Origin: Lactifluus volemus
Lineage: Eukaryota > Basidiomycota > Agaricomycetes > Russulales > Russulaceae
Assembly: GCA_022376515.1 (NCBI GenBank)
Contig: WTXI01000007.1
Location: 1-64,000, forward strand
Direction: 5' to 3'
DNA length: 64,000 nt
The translations under genes were made by a program, and so were the position numbers. Below the pieces are notes generated by a model. The model saw only the letters and a program-made list of their open reading frames with translations, was not told the DNA's origin and ran no database searches. This document shows positions 1 to 10,490 of the stretch, piece after piece (the stretch's first letter is position 1; the number at the start of each line of letters is the position of its first letter).

Positions 1-538
1 TTTCTGGGACAGCAAGCACTCCAGCGATGGTCCCAGATGCTCCATGACGAATGCCTCGATACCGAAATCTGTCCTGAACCACCACACCTGTGGGATCCCA
101 ATACCACCTGTGAGAGCCTTTTGAATACGATGCTCATGTTGAAGTGTCCTCCCCATTTCCATATCTTGAAATTTAACCACCACATCCTCCCCACAAAGGA
201 TGTCCGTAGCAGCATATACCTCATCTAAATCAAGGCGTGTTAGCTCTTCTTGGTTCTTTGCCATTTTAAAAAAAACCCACAGGAACTACCTCCAATCTTT
301 TTTGTAAGTTTGAACCTTCCATCTATGCGCACTGTGGAAGGGAATGTTGTTGTGGGAGAGGTGTCAGAAAGGGAGGTATCGTCGTAGGCCTGTAACACAG
401 CGTTACCACTCAACGACAAAGAATGGCAGATCTCATATAGCAGAGCAGTGGAGGCAGGGTCTAATAGCGAGTACTTACAGATTCAGCTTCTATAGCATAG
501 GTGCCGGATGATTCAGTCGACCGCTTCCTTAAAACCAT
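1..538 (-). CDS. CK1-like protein kinase, copy A, partial
   Basis: This is the 5' part of the CK1-like kinase gene of copy A. The start codon is at 538-536 on the minus strand, and it has the same exon order as the complete copies: a 20-codon first exon, an exon ending in the GRFKLTKKIG-type glycine loop, then an exon starting DEVYAATD. It runs off the left edge of the window, so the catalytic loop is not visible. Several CpG-to-TpG changes distinguish it from copies B and D. In copies B and D this gene encodes a probable pseudokinase. The short open reading frames seen here in other frames are shadows. Confidence 0.6.
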
Positions 539-764
539 GGTGAAGTTGGCCACCAACGTTGAGGAAAAAAGAACTAGCTTGTCCGTGATGATTGATGCAG
601 CGCAATTGAATGTTGAAACTCAGAAACTCAGTTCTAGTCAGATGACCAGATGCTATCCCGAAGTCGCGACAATAATCAGTCCATTGTGGTCAAAATAATG
701 AATCTGCCTGTGAGGACTCGAGGGAGAATCGAGCTGAGCCTCATGAAATAACTAAGGAGCAGAG

Positions 765-1550
765 CTAAATTGTGCCAAGCTCTCCATCAGCACTGTCCTC
801 GTCGTCCTCGCCGTTCTCATCGTCATCGCCGTCCTTGTTGTCCTCATTGTCCTCATTGTCCTCACTATCCTTGTATTCAGACTCACTGTCGACCTTCGTC
901 ACTTCATCGGGATCGTCTTCCGGCGCTTCGTCGCTGCGGTCTCTAAGGCTAGTCAGAATCTTATCTATCGAACATTGAGTGCTATCCCCACGGGAGGAGA
1001 GCAGCTCCATAAGTAGATCTTCGGGGTCATCCTCTTCCAAATCGTCCTCCTGCAATACAAGCCCCGCAGTGAAATCGAGGCGAGACTTCCTGCGATAGAA
1101 CTTGAGCATCTGAAGGGCTTCCATTAGCAGTGGTTTAATCTGATTCCGCTTCTTGGTATCTGTTTCTGCACTCGACGAAAAGACGTGTTCGCACGGGACA
1201 GAACTGCCTTGGACAGGAAGGTAGTCCATAGCAATTCGATAGAGGGTTGGGAAAAGTTTTTCCTTTCCCTATGTAGTCAATGAGTGGCGTCATCGAGAAT
1301 CAAGGGAGCAGAGACCGTACCTCCCAAAAATTTAATACATCTGTTTTCTTTTCTACGTTTAGCCCCTCGTAAGAGCTCAACTCTTGCTCCACTGTGCATA
1401 AACGTGGTTCTATGTCGTCTGAGGACTCATCTCCACTGTCGACTGAATAACCAAGACGATGTGCGAGCGTCTGCTTTCGTGGAGAGACGAGAGAACGATG
1501 TAGTGTTCCAGACGATTTGGATTTCGGGCCTGGGAAGTAGCGGTAACGGT
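765..1550 (-). pseudogene. hAT transposase C-terminal exons, copy A (interrupted)
   Basis: These are the last two exons of the hAT transposase. 765-1229 encodes the dimerisation domain with MDYLPVQGSSVPCEHVFSSS, in which the conserved ERVFSS motif of the family is changed to EHVFSS, a CpG-type Arg-to-His change. The acidic tail follows. The previous exon starts within the codons for the Tyr-Arg-Tyr motif and is cut at 1550 by the left end of copy B. The missing upstream exons lie in copy C and end at 18703. The family role is binding and joining transposon ends in the nucleus. This copy cannot be expressed as one gene in the present arrangement. Confidence 0.8.
1543..1550. repeat. 8-bp target duplication of copy B, left (gtaacggt)
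   Basis: The 8 bp before copy B are gtaacggt. The expected partner is not at 10491 but, inverted (accgttac), at 18696-18703 next to copy D. See the inversion finding. Confidence 0.85.
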
Positions 1551-1572
1551 TAGTGTTGCCGCAGCTCGGCAA
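1551..1572 (+). repeat. Terminal inverted repeat, copy B left end
   Basis: Starts TAGTGTTGCCGCAGCTCGG. It matches the inverted complement of 10469-10490 at 21 of 22 bases, and the ends of copies C (12371), D (18704 and 27645) and the diverged element ending at 57675. 1573-1941, between this end and the first gene, holds GC-rich subterminal repeats and the presumed FunK1 promoter. Confidence 0.9.
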
Positions 1573-1941
1573 TTTGGCTCGGCTACGGCTCGGCTAGACA
1601 CCGGCTCTCACGGCTTGCCGGAGTGGCTGTGACCACCGGATTTCGGCTGAAGCCGGTGGATAAGCCAACTTTGAGCCTTACGCGCCGCCCTCCTTGATCG
1701 TTTCACATACAGTACCACGATTTCCACCCAAAAAAAAATTGCACAGAATATGTCACACATGGTACTAGATGTTGTATGTTAAGTTTTGTGGTGATTGAGC
1801 GAGAAATGGGGGAGAAAAATGGAGTGATAAGAAAGGGGCATGAGTAGAGCAACGTGTAACCCTTGCCCTGGCCCTGAGTGAGGTCTGAGCTCTTCGATCT
1901 CTGCCAACTGTGTCAGTTTACGCCATTCTGACCTTTCCATC

Positions 1942-4390
1942 ATGACCAACCCCAGCACTGTCAACGACAGCACCACCGATGGCCGTAGCCAGACGCCACC
2001 CCCCCACCATCCACTAAGCAGCCCTCGAGCACTCCTCTCAAAAAAAAGTCTCCCATCCAACCCCTTTATTCGACGTTATCTCACTTTCGTCTTCGGGCGA
2101 TTCACGCGCTCGGGACAGAAATGACCAATTTCTTTGTTGGTCCCATGCCAGTTAAAGAGTTCTTGGATAAATTTCTGCCTCGGGACAAAATTGCTAGTGG
2201 TTCGAATTGTTCGATCCCTAGTCCATTCGAACCGGGATGTTTTAGTGAGACATTCAAAGCTAAATCCGAGCTCGATGCCTATTCCCCGTTTGTAAGTAAA
2301 ATTGTGGTTTGGACCACTTACACATGGCTGATTTTCCCTAGATTAAGGCCTGCAGAAAATTGGTCCCCGGACTAATATTTGTTGACTCCCATAGCCGAGG
2401 CGACACGAGTGGCCCGTTACTTAAACCAGACGTTAGCGTCTATGCCATACAAGAGAACAAGGCTAATGATTACAAGGGCATTGATCGCTGTATCATGAGT
2501 CTCCTCGACATCCATATCGAATTCAAGTGGTCTACGACTGAAGAGCCTTTCGTCAAGCATCCCACGGCCACTTCTCTTGTAGCCAACACTGGAAATGCCC
2601 GAGACACGCTGGGCCAGCTCAGCACCTATGCTGCAGCGCAGCTTGCGGCTCAATACCGCACACACGCATTCTCTATCTTTGTTTTGCGCAAGAAAGCGCG
2701 AATAATCCGATGGGACAGGGAAGGAGCGATAGTAACGGAACCCATCGAATATGACACGGACCCATCTCTGGTACAGTTCCTGTCTCTCTATTTGATGGCC
2801 CCCCTCCAGCTCCGCGGTATTGACACCACGGTGTCAGTTTTCACCGATCCCGAAGCTGTGTCCGCAAGGATAAAGCTACGGCTACCTGCCGAAACTCCGA
2901 TGTTCCAGACCAGCGTTCCATCAGTCGATCCCGGACAGCCCAATCTTAGGATTGCCTTTCCCTTTCCTGAGATCATCCCTTCACACCCCGCTTGTCGTGC
3001 GACACGCGCTTGTTCTGCATATGATATTGAAAACGACCGTGTCGTATTCTTCAAGGATTCGTGGCGCATCGATGCCCCAGATACCCAACTCGAAGGCCTG
3101 ATTTATGAACAACTTCGTGCTGCGAATGTCACCAATATTCCTCGCTGCATTGCGCACGGAGAAGTACCTCACCAGGCTGAACAGAAGACGCAGACAAAGG
3201 CGAGTTTGGTGCTTTCTTGGGCCTGCAAAGAAGGAGAAGAAGTGAAGATAGCGAGCCATTCTCACTACCGCCTTGTTCTCAATCTCGTTGGGAAAAGCTT
3301 GTCGACCTTCACTTCCTCTAAGGAGCTTGTGCAAGCTATACATGATGCATTGCTTGGTAGGTTACTCTCTATACATGACGACCAAAATCTAAGTCCTTTT
3401 CATTGTCCAGCTCATCGAGGCGCTTTCGCTGCTGGGATTCTGCATCGCGATCTCAGCGTCGGAAACATCGTCATTTCCGAGGGACGAGGCTATTTAATTG
3501 ACTGGGACTTGGCAAAGCCTACGACCGTGGAACAGCCACGCCGAGTGACACGCACTGTACTTATAACATTTGCTTTCACTTTTACCTCTCTAATGAACCT
3601 CTCCAGGGCACTTGGCAGTTCCTATCTATCCACCTCATAGAAAATGAAGCAGCACTTCACACGATCCAGGATGACATTGAATCGGCGTTCTGGGTGCTCC
3701 TATGGACGACCATGGCGTATTCTCGATCGTCCCTATCTTCCATGGATCTCACCAATTTCTTGAGGACATTCGATTGCATACCTGGTGGAGCAAACAAACG
3801 AACCGTGATTGATTCTCGAAAGATATTTCAGGAAAAAAATGGCAATATCTTCGGTGATCGGCTGGCGCTGTTCTCCCTGCTGAAAGAGCTCGCCGAACTC
3901 TTCCATTATTTCTATTACGTACCGACATCGGATGATGCAAAAGCTATCAAGAAGTTCGAACAATATCCGAATGCCCGAGCTTTCCGAATTCTTAACAATA
4001 AACCTGATCACGAAAGCCCGAAACAGGTTGATCGATCACACGTTTGTCATCGACTTATTTGCTAGACACCTGGCGATGGATTGGCCTGTCGATGATGCAG
4101 CCGAAGAGCAGGAACTATACAGAACCGACGATTCTGGAGTGGAGCTGGCGGGCAAGGTGTTTATGACGAAGTCGAAGCATGCATTGGATATCGTGAGAGA
4201 GGCATCAAGTCGTAAGAGGCGCAGGGTATCACAGTCCATCCGCATGGCTTCAGAAGAACCGGAATCAGAAGAACTGGAATCAGAAGGACCGGAATCAGAA
4301 GAACCAGGCGACGAGGAGACCGAATCAGATGATCCAACACCGCCCGCCAACTTCGGGAGTAGTAGTTTGACTGCTCTCAGCTGTGACTAA
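1942..4390 (+). pseudogene. FunK1-type protein kinase, copy B (frameshifted)
   Basis: Fungal-type protein kinase of the FunK1 family, a eukaryotic-like Ser/Thr kinase group expanded in mushrooms. Exons: 1942-2291, 2342-3356, 3411-3556 and 3607-4390, with 50-54 bp GT-AG introns. Visible motifs are VVFFKDSWR (ATP-binding Lys), HRDLSVGNIVI (catalytic loop), IDWDLAK (Mg-binding) and GTWQFLS right after the third intron, a FunK1 hallmark. The C-terminus is an acidic EPESEE repeat. Relative to copies C and D, B lacks one C in a poly-C tract near 1991-1997 and one C at each of two sites near 3966 and 3974, which break the frame. An in-frame ATG at 2121 could bypass the first break. All three losses are in C runs, so sequencing error is possible. 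Copy D is intact. Confidence 0.85.
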
Positions 4391-4774
4391 CTTACGGAAC
4401 TTCCCATACCACGTGTCTGTCTGCGTCTTCGCTTCCCATACCACATGTCCGTCTATTATGCGTGTCTTTGCTTTCCGTACCACATGTCCATCTATGCGCG
4501 TCTTCGCTTCCCATAACATATTCTTCATGAGTCACATACATCCATAAAGGAAAGGATAAAGGCCTCTGTTCCATGAGCATGAGTCACCAACAGTGGGCCA
4601 ATCCAATCAGAGAAGCGTTTTCATTTCCGTCCGCTAAGTGATGCCCTTCCTCATGTTTTATGATATCCATCGTCAGCAATGTACGTAGCTCCGCTGGTGG
4701 TGATCATACGTAGTCTCGATTGACTCGTCTACTTATTTGTTGAGTGGTCGCTATGGTGGAGGCAACACCGTAAC
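4391..4774. promoter_or_regulatory. Intergenic spacer of copy B between FunK1 and transposase
   Basis: This holds the FunK1 3' flank, with four to five imperfect repeats of a CTTCCCATACCAC(A/G)TGTC-type unit at 4396-4515 that contain CACRTG E-box-like hexamers. The presumed transposase promoter follows. No coding capacity is seen. Confidence 0.4.
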
Positions 4775-7700
4775 TTGATGCCCCACAAACCACCGCGGTC
4801 AAAAAAGGCTTACGAGCCCACCCTTCCTTCCAATGTTGCTCCAACTGCTGTGGCAAAAGCCCATCCTTCACGTCGCAAGACCCGAAGCAAGACTACACCT
4901 GCAGTTGCCGATCCCATTGATGAACCCGATTCTCTGCATCCGGTAGCAGCGATGACTGGCTACTCAGATGCAGTCGCAGGAGAAGGTTTGCTTGTATCGA
5001 CCTCATATCTGACAAATAGCTGATTTGCTACCTGCAGAACCTGGTTTGAAAAGAAAGCGTGTCAAAACCTGGAAGGCCGTGGAAGCTGAGGCCTCTCTTC
5101 CCGACGATTGTATTGCTGTTCCAGGTGGGCCAGATTTTCGGTCTCGGAAGACATTTTCCCAGACTGACCTAGTGGCCTAGCCCCAGCTTCTCCTCCTAGA
5201 GGTAGTTCCCAACAACGACGGAAGGCGCGCGAGACTGTCGAGGAGGATGGCGACAGGCCCATGGGGCTCACCAATGTAGCAATAGGTCAGTAGAACGCAG
5301 TCCACCTTCAAATCCGGAGCGTGATATCATTCCCATTAGGGCCTGAACCTCCTGTCAAGCGTCCCATTCCGAGGAGCACTTCACCGCCCCATGAAACTTT
5401 CAATATGGACGTCTCGTCAAGTTCTGACGGCTCTGCCATATCTACGATCAATCAAAAGCAAAAGAAACCCTCTCTACCATCTCCCCGAGGCCCTCCTCGA
5501 CATCGTCCACCTCTCCCACACAACCCCCCGCAACTAGGGCCAGACCAGGTCCCTACGCAAGGCGGTCAGCGACAAAGTCGAAGTCCTCAACCGAATCCTC
5601 CGTCTAGTCTCGGTGTAGTGTGCAATGACACTTGTGATTGCTCTCTTTTCACTGGATCAGAACTGGAGAAAGATGTTGATGTGGGAGGAAAGAAGATACT
5701 TGTAACCGATCTCAAGCACTTCTTTCGAAGAACTGCAGACGGCATGTGGACATGTAAGAAATGCGAGTAAGTTATAATTCATCGAATCGCTGGATTGGTT
5801 CTGATAATTGTCGTCGCTCGTGGTAGCCGTATGGCTAGGAACCACCCCAACGCAAAGCTCGCTAGCTACACGTATGGTGCAAAAACATCTACTGGCGTCA
5901 TTCGCGAGCACCTCAAGCACCATCGGGACAGCCACGAAAGTTGGTGCATAAAACACAATCAGCCAAATAAGACGAAGCACGGACAAAATGAGGCAAAGGC
6001 AAGTGAAGAAGACTCCAGTAAAGCCGTGTCGCCAGCCGCGAAGAAGCTGGAGTTCACTGATGAAAATTTCAAGAAGGCCCTCATCGATTTCATAGTTGAA
6101 GATGATCAGGTCAGTCGCTGTTAGGCTACCCCAGTGTTTTCGATTGCTATAAGATTACTTTATTTCTAGAGCTTGAACGTGGTCGAGCGAAGAGGGTTCA
6201 GGGACTTGCTGCTGCTGCTTCGACCAGACCTCAAAGAGTCGGACATTCCGAAACGGACTAAGATCCGTGAATTGGTCATCAAAACATGGAAGAAATACAT
6301 GAAAGTCTTGAAAAATAATCTAGCGGTAAGTCTGCACGTTACGCACCCGTCCCGCACCTAACTCTAACCCTGATATAGAGGGCCAAGGGGCAAATATCGC
6401 TTACTACAGACATATGGTCGGACCGAATGCGTCGGCCTTATATCGCGATCACTGCCCATTGGATCAAGAAGAGTCGGCGCGGCCATCTATCCTTGGAGTG
6501 CGCCTTGATTGCGTTTCATCGCTTGTTCGGTCGGCACGATGGACAGAATATGGCAAACGTTATTTTGGCAATGTTGGATCGCGTCGGCATAACCAAAAAA
6601 GTAAGTTCGGACTTCGGGAGTACTCTAGGTTGCATAGACGACTCACTAACGCTGGCTATGCCCACTTCCAGGTGGGACACATAACCATGGATAATGCTGA
6701 CAACAATGACAAAATGATTGAGGTTCTACAGGTCCTACTTGCTGAGCGGCAAATTAACTTCGACCATCGAGACCGACGTATACGATGCTTACCCCACATA
6801 CTTAATATCTGTTCCGGACATGTTCTTGACGCGCTTATTGATCATTCCGTCATAGATCTTGCAAGCTCACGGTTTTCGGGGTTTTCGGGGGGGGTGGAAG
6901 ATCTCCGTGACCGACAAACCTATAAAGAAGCACTCGAAAGTGACCCAGTTTCCTTGGGCCGTAATATTGTCAACGTTCTTCGCGCATCCGGACAAAGGCG
7001 CGACCAATTTGAGGACTACATTCAGGAGGGAAACAGAGAAGGCTACTGGGACGCCGAAGACGAGAATGGTGTCCCCATTGATACTGACAAGAAGGTGGAA
7101 ATTCGTGTTCTCCAACTCGTCCGTGATGTGAAAACCCGGTGGGATTCAGTCTATTATGCGATCCGTCGTCTTCGCTATCTACAACAGGTAAGGGTCACAA
7201 TGAGACTACGCTCCTTGGACTGTCTGGCATTCTGATGTCAGTTATCTCCTAGCCCATCAACGCATTCCTTGACCGGCCCAACAACAAGGATATGAAGAAG
7301 TATAAACCCACGGAGATGCAATGGCGAGTCCTCCGAGACTTTGAGCTGATCCTTGAGGTGCGTATATGAAGAACTTCGAAATTTCTAGTCAGTTCCGGAG
7401 GGGCCCTCGGGCAGGCGCTGAGTGAGCAAACGAAAGCTCTAATACTACCTATGATAGATTCCACATCAGGCCATTCGGACGCTATCACATGAACGCCTCC
7501 CCACGCTGTGCAAGTATCTGGTCACATTTGAGAAGTTCTACAACACGTGGAGAAGGCTCTGCGACGACGAGAACAACCCCCAGCTCCGTCCCTTCGTCAA
7601 GAAGGGCTTGGACTGGGTAGAGAAATATTACCATCGTATGGGGGACACGAAAGCATATATAATCGCAATGCGTGGGTGTATTTCGTGGCCAAATTACCTT

Positions 7701-8659
7701 GGCTGATATTTCTTTTCTAGTGCTGAATCCAAACCGCCGATTGGCGTGGATTAGGTCGAACTGGGATCCACAGGATTTCGATGATGTAAAGGAGATTGTT
7801 CTTGATGTGGTAAGTGTATCATGCAACTGTCGATAACAGCTTAATTAACATTAACCGCCTTAGATGACTGATTACCGTTACCGCTACTTCCCAGGCCCGA
7901 AATCCAAATCGTCTGGAACACTACGTCGTTCTCTCGTCTCTCCACGAAAGCAGACGCTCGCACGTCGTCTTGGTTATTCAGTCGACAGTGGAGATGAGTC
8001 CTCGGACGACATAGAACCACGTTTATGCACAGTGGAGCAAGAGTTGAGCTCTTACGAGGGGCTAAACGTAGAAAAGAAAACAGATGTATTAAATTTTTGG
8101 GAGGTACGGTCTCTGCTCCCTTGATTCTCGATGACGCCACTCATTGACTACATAGGGAAAGGAAAAACTTTTCCCAACCCTCTATCGAATCGCTATGGAC
8201 TACCTTCCTGTCCAAGGCAGTTCTGTCCCGTGCGAACGCGTCTTTTCGTCGAGTGCAGAAACAGATACCAAGAAGCGGAATCGGATTAAACCGCTGCTAA
8301 TGGAAGCCCTTCAGATGCTCAAGTTCTATCGCAGGAAGTCTCGCCTCGATTTCACTGCGGGGCTTGTATTGCAGGAGGACGATTTGGAAGAGGATGACCC
8401 CGAAGATCTACTTACGGAGCTGCTCTCCTCCCGCGGGGATAGCACTCAATGTTCGATAGATAAGATTCTGACTAGCCTTAGAGACCGCAGCGACGAAGCG
8501 CCGGAAGACGATCCCGATGAAGTGACGAAGGTCGACAGTGAGTCTGAATACAAGGATAGCGAGGACAACGAGGACAATGAGGACAACGAGGACGGCGATG
8601 ACGATGAGGACGGCGAGGACGACGAGGACAGTGCTGATGGAGAGCTTGGCACAATTTAG
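4775..8659 (+). CDS. BED/hAT-family transposase, copy B
   Basis: Nuclear DNA transposase that would cut and join the element ends. About a dozen exons are joined by short introns. The N-terminal part is basic and Pro/Ser-rich. A BED zinc finger follows: WTCKKC just before the intron at 5767, then EHLKHHRDSH at about 5906. Catalytic-core motifs are LTTDIWSD (near 6400), MDNADNND (near 6690) and VKTRWDSVYY (near 7130). The hAT dimerisation domain, DYLPVQGSSVPCERVFSSS, is at 8199-8255. The protein ends in a Glu/Asp-rich tail. Exon junctions keep frame throughout, so this is the best candidate for an active transposase among the copies; its one difference in C count near 4997 lies in an intron. 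I did not confirm every splice site. Confidence 0.88.
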
Positions 8660-8885
8660 CTCTGCTCCTTAGTTATTTCATGAGGCTCAGCTCGATTCTC
8701 CCTCGAGTCCTCACAGGCAGATTCATTATTTTGACCACAATGGACTGATTATTGTCGCGACTTCGGGATAGCATCTGGTCATCTGACTAGAACTGAGTTT
8801 CTGAGTTTCAACATTCAATTGCGCCGCATCAATCATCACGGACAAGCTAGTTCTTTTTTCCTCAACGTTGGCGGCCAACTTCACC

Positions 8886-10050
8886 ATGGTTTTAAGGAAG
8901 CGGTCGACTGAATCATCCGGCACCTATGCTATAGAAGCTGAATCTGTAAGTACTCGCTATTAGACCCTGCCTCCACTGCTCTGCTATACGAGATCCGCCG
9001 TTCTTTGTCGTTGAGTGGTAACGCTGTGTTACAGGCCTACGACGATACCTCCCTTTCTGACACCTCTCCCACAACAACATTCCCTTCCACAGTGCGCATA
9101 GATGGAAGGTTCAAACTTACGAAAAAGATTGGAGGTAGTTCCTGTGGGTTTTTTTTAAAATGGCAACGAACCAAGAAGAGCTAACGCGCCTTGATTTAGA
9201 TGAGGTATATGCTGCTACGGACATCCTTTGTGGGGAGGATGTGGTGGTTAAATTTCAAGATATGGAAATGGGGAGGACACTTCAACACGAGCATCGTATT
9301 CAAAAGGCTCTCACAGGTGGTATTGGGATCCCACGGGTGTGGTGGTTCGGGACAGATTTCGGTATCGAGGCATTCGTCATGGAGCGTCTGGGACCATCGC
9401 TGGAGTGCTTGCTGTCCCAGAAACACTCACACAAATTTCCTGTGGTGACCGTTGCAGGTATTGGCCGTCAACTGGTGCGTTTACCGTCATGCTCGTCCAC
9501 TTTCTAGCGCTGATCTACCAATGACTTAATGCAGATATCACTTTTGGAGTTTGTCCATTCTCGCAATTTTGTCCATCGACACCTAAAGCCCTCACATATC
9601 TTGACCGGTTTTGGCGCGAATCGAAACAACCTAACTCTGATTGATTTCGGTCTTGCACGTGCGTATCGCGACCACAAGACTCATCGTCATATTGCATATA
9701 AAAGGCAAATCCCATTCGTTGGTAACCAATGCTTTGCTTCCATTCGAACCCTCCGTGGTCGGCAACAATCACGCCGCGATGACCTCGAGTCGGTTGCCTA
9801 CATCCTCATTTACCTTCTCTGCGGTGCTCTCCCGTGGCAGGACTATGAGCATGTTGCAGATGTCATCCAATCCAAGGCAGATATTGATCAGTCTTCACTG
9901 CGTGAGTCGGTTCCTCCCGAGTTCTTCTCGTTCCTTCACTACGCCCGGTCATTGGCATTTAATGCCCACCCCGACTACAAGCTTCTCGGAAGCTATTTTG
10001 ATCGTTTTCGTACGGACTCGCTCACAGCTGCGAATTGGGGCGATATCTGA
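8886..10050 (+). CDS. Casein-kinase-1-like protein, probable pseudokinase, copy B
   Basis: CK1-like kinase of about 316 residues. Exons: 8886-8945, 9035-9134, 9200-9474 and 9535-10050. I chose the ATG at 8886 because all four exons then join in frame. Motifs: GRFKLTKKIG (glycine loop), VVVKF (ATP-binding Lys), GPSLECLL, LIDFGLAR (DFG intact) and SRRDDLESVAYIL, the CK1 signature. The catalytic loop reads HRHLKPSHIL, where the family has HRDxKPxN: both the catalytic Asp and the Mg-binding Asn are His. It is therefore predicted to bind nucleotide or a partner without normal phosphotransfer. The diverged relative at 55529-56696 keeps HRDLKPTN. The gene is the last in the element; 10051-10490 is its 3' flank and the subterminal region. 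Confidence 0.85.
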
Positions 10051-10468
10051 ATTCCTGAGCGCACATACTTGTAGTACACTTCATACCGATGGCCCGATGT
10101 TCAGTTTGTTGTATGATGTGTTAGTAGTGTTTAGTGTTTGTCTCAATTTACATGAGTGTCTCGACAGATGGTGAGCAGTGGGTGGGCTGGCCGCATAGCA
10201 TTATGCAGCGATGAGGGGATCCGAGCCACGCGGAAGCGGCGGCACCGACAGCGGGCCAGAAGGAGACAGCAGTGAGAGTGCGGGAATGACAGGGAGTCGT
10301 GGCCGCGGCAGCGGGGACAGCAAAGAGGGTGGTAACTACCTTACAATACTGGAATTGACAGGTGGCTTGCAGTGCTTGAGCCACAGCTGTACCAGCTTGA
10401 GCCGCATATGTAAGCCAAATTTGATTAATAGAGCCGATTACATCACATTTAGCCGGCGCTTGAGGGGC

Positions 10469-10490
10469 TTGCCGAGCCGCGGCAACACTA
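10469..10490 (-). repeat. Terminal inverted repeat, copy B right end
   Basis: Ends in GGCAACACTA at 10490 and mirrors 1551-1572. The 8 bp after it, agtatggg (10491-10498), do not match the left flank but are the inverted complement of the flank of copy D at 27646-27653. Confidence 0.88.

Larger units (their letters stand above)
1..1550 (-). mobile_element. Kinase-carrying hAT element, copy A (3' part, truncated by window edge)
   Basis: This is the 3' portion of the 8.9 kb hAT/FunK1/CK1 element in minus orientation. It matches copy D at 19771-21320 nearly base for base and carries the end of the transposase and the start of the CK1-like gene. It stops abruptly at 1550 inside a transposase exon, where copy B begins. 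Compared with B and D it has lost CpG sites (for example cacccgtgg has become cacctgtgg near 85, and ctcgtgtt has become ctcatgtt near 135). Copy C, 12371-18703, begins where A stops in element coordinates and shows the same decay, so A and C appear to be one element split by B. Confidence 0.85.
1551..10490 (+). mobile_element. Complete kinase-carrying hAT transposon, copy B (8940 bp)
   Basis: Copy B is bounded by a 22-bp terminal inverted repeat beginning TAGTGTTGCCGC and differing at one base between the ends (1551-1572 and 10469-10490). Subterminal CGGCTCGGCTA repeats follow inside the left end. All three genes point the same way: FunK1 kinase 1942-4390, BED/hAT transposase 4775-8659 and CK1-like kinase 8886-10050. 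The TAGTGTTGCC end and 8-bp flanking duplication are typical of hAT. Its transposase reads through, whereas its FunK1 gene carries three single-C losses relative to copies C and D. Copy D is nearly identical; copy A/C is older. It is inserted inside copy A/C. Confidence 0.93.

Noticed and set aside
765..980. Ser-rich open frames opposite the acidic transposase tail (also near 8450, 20545 and 4040)
   Set aside because: They are antisense shadows of Asp/Glu-rich codons and repeat exactly with the real exon.
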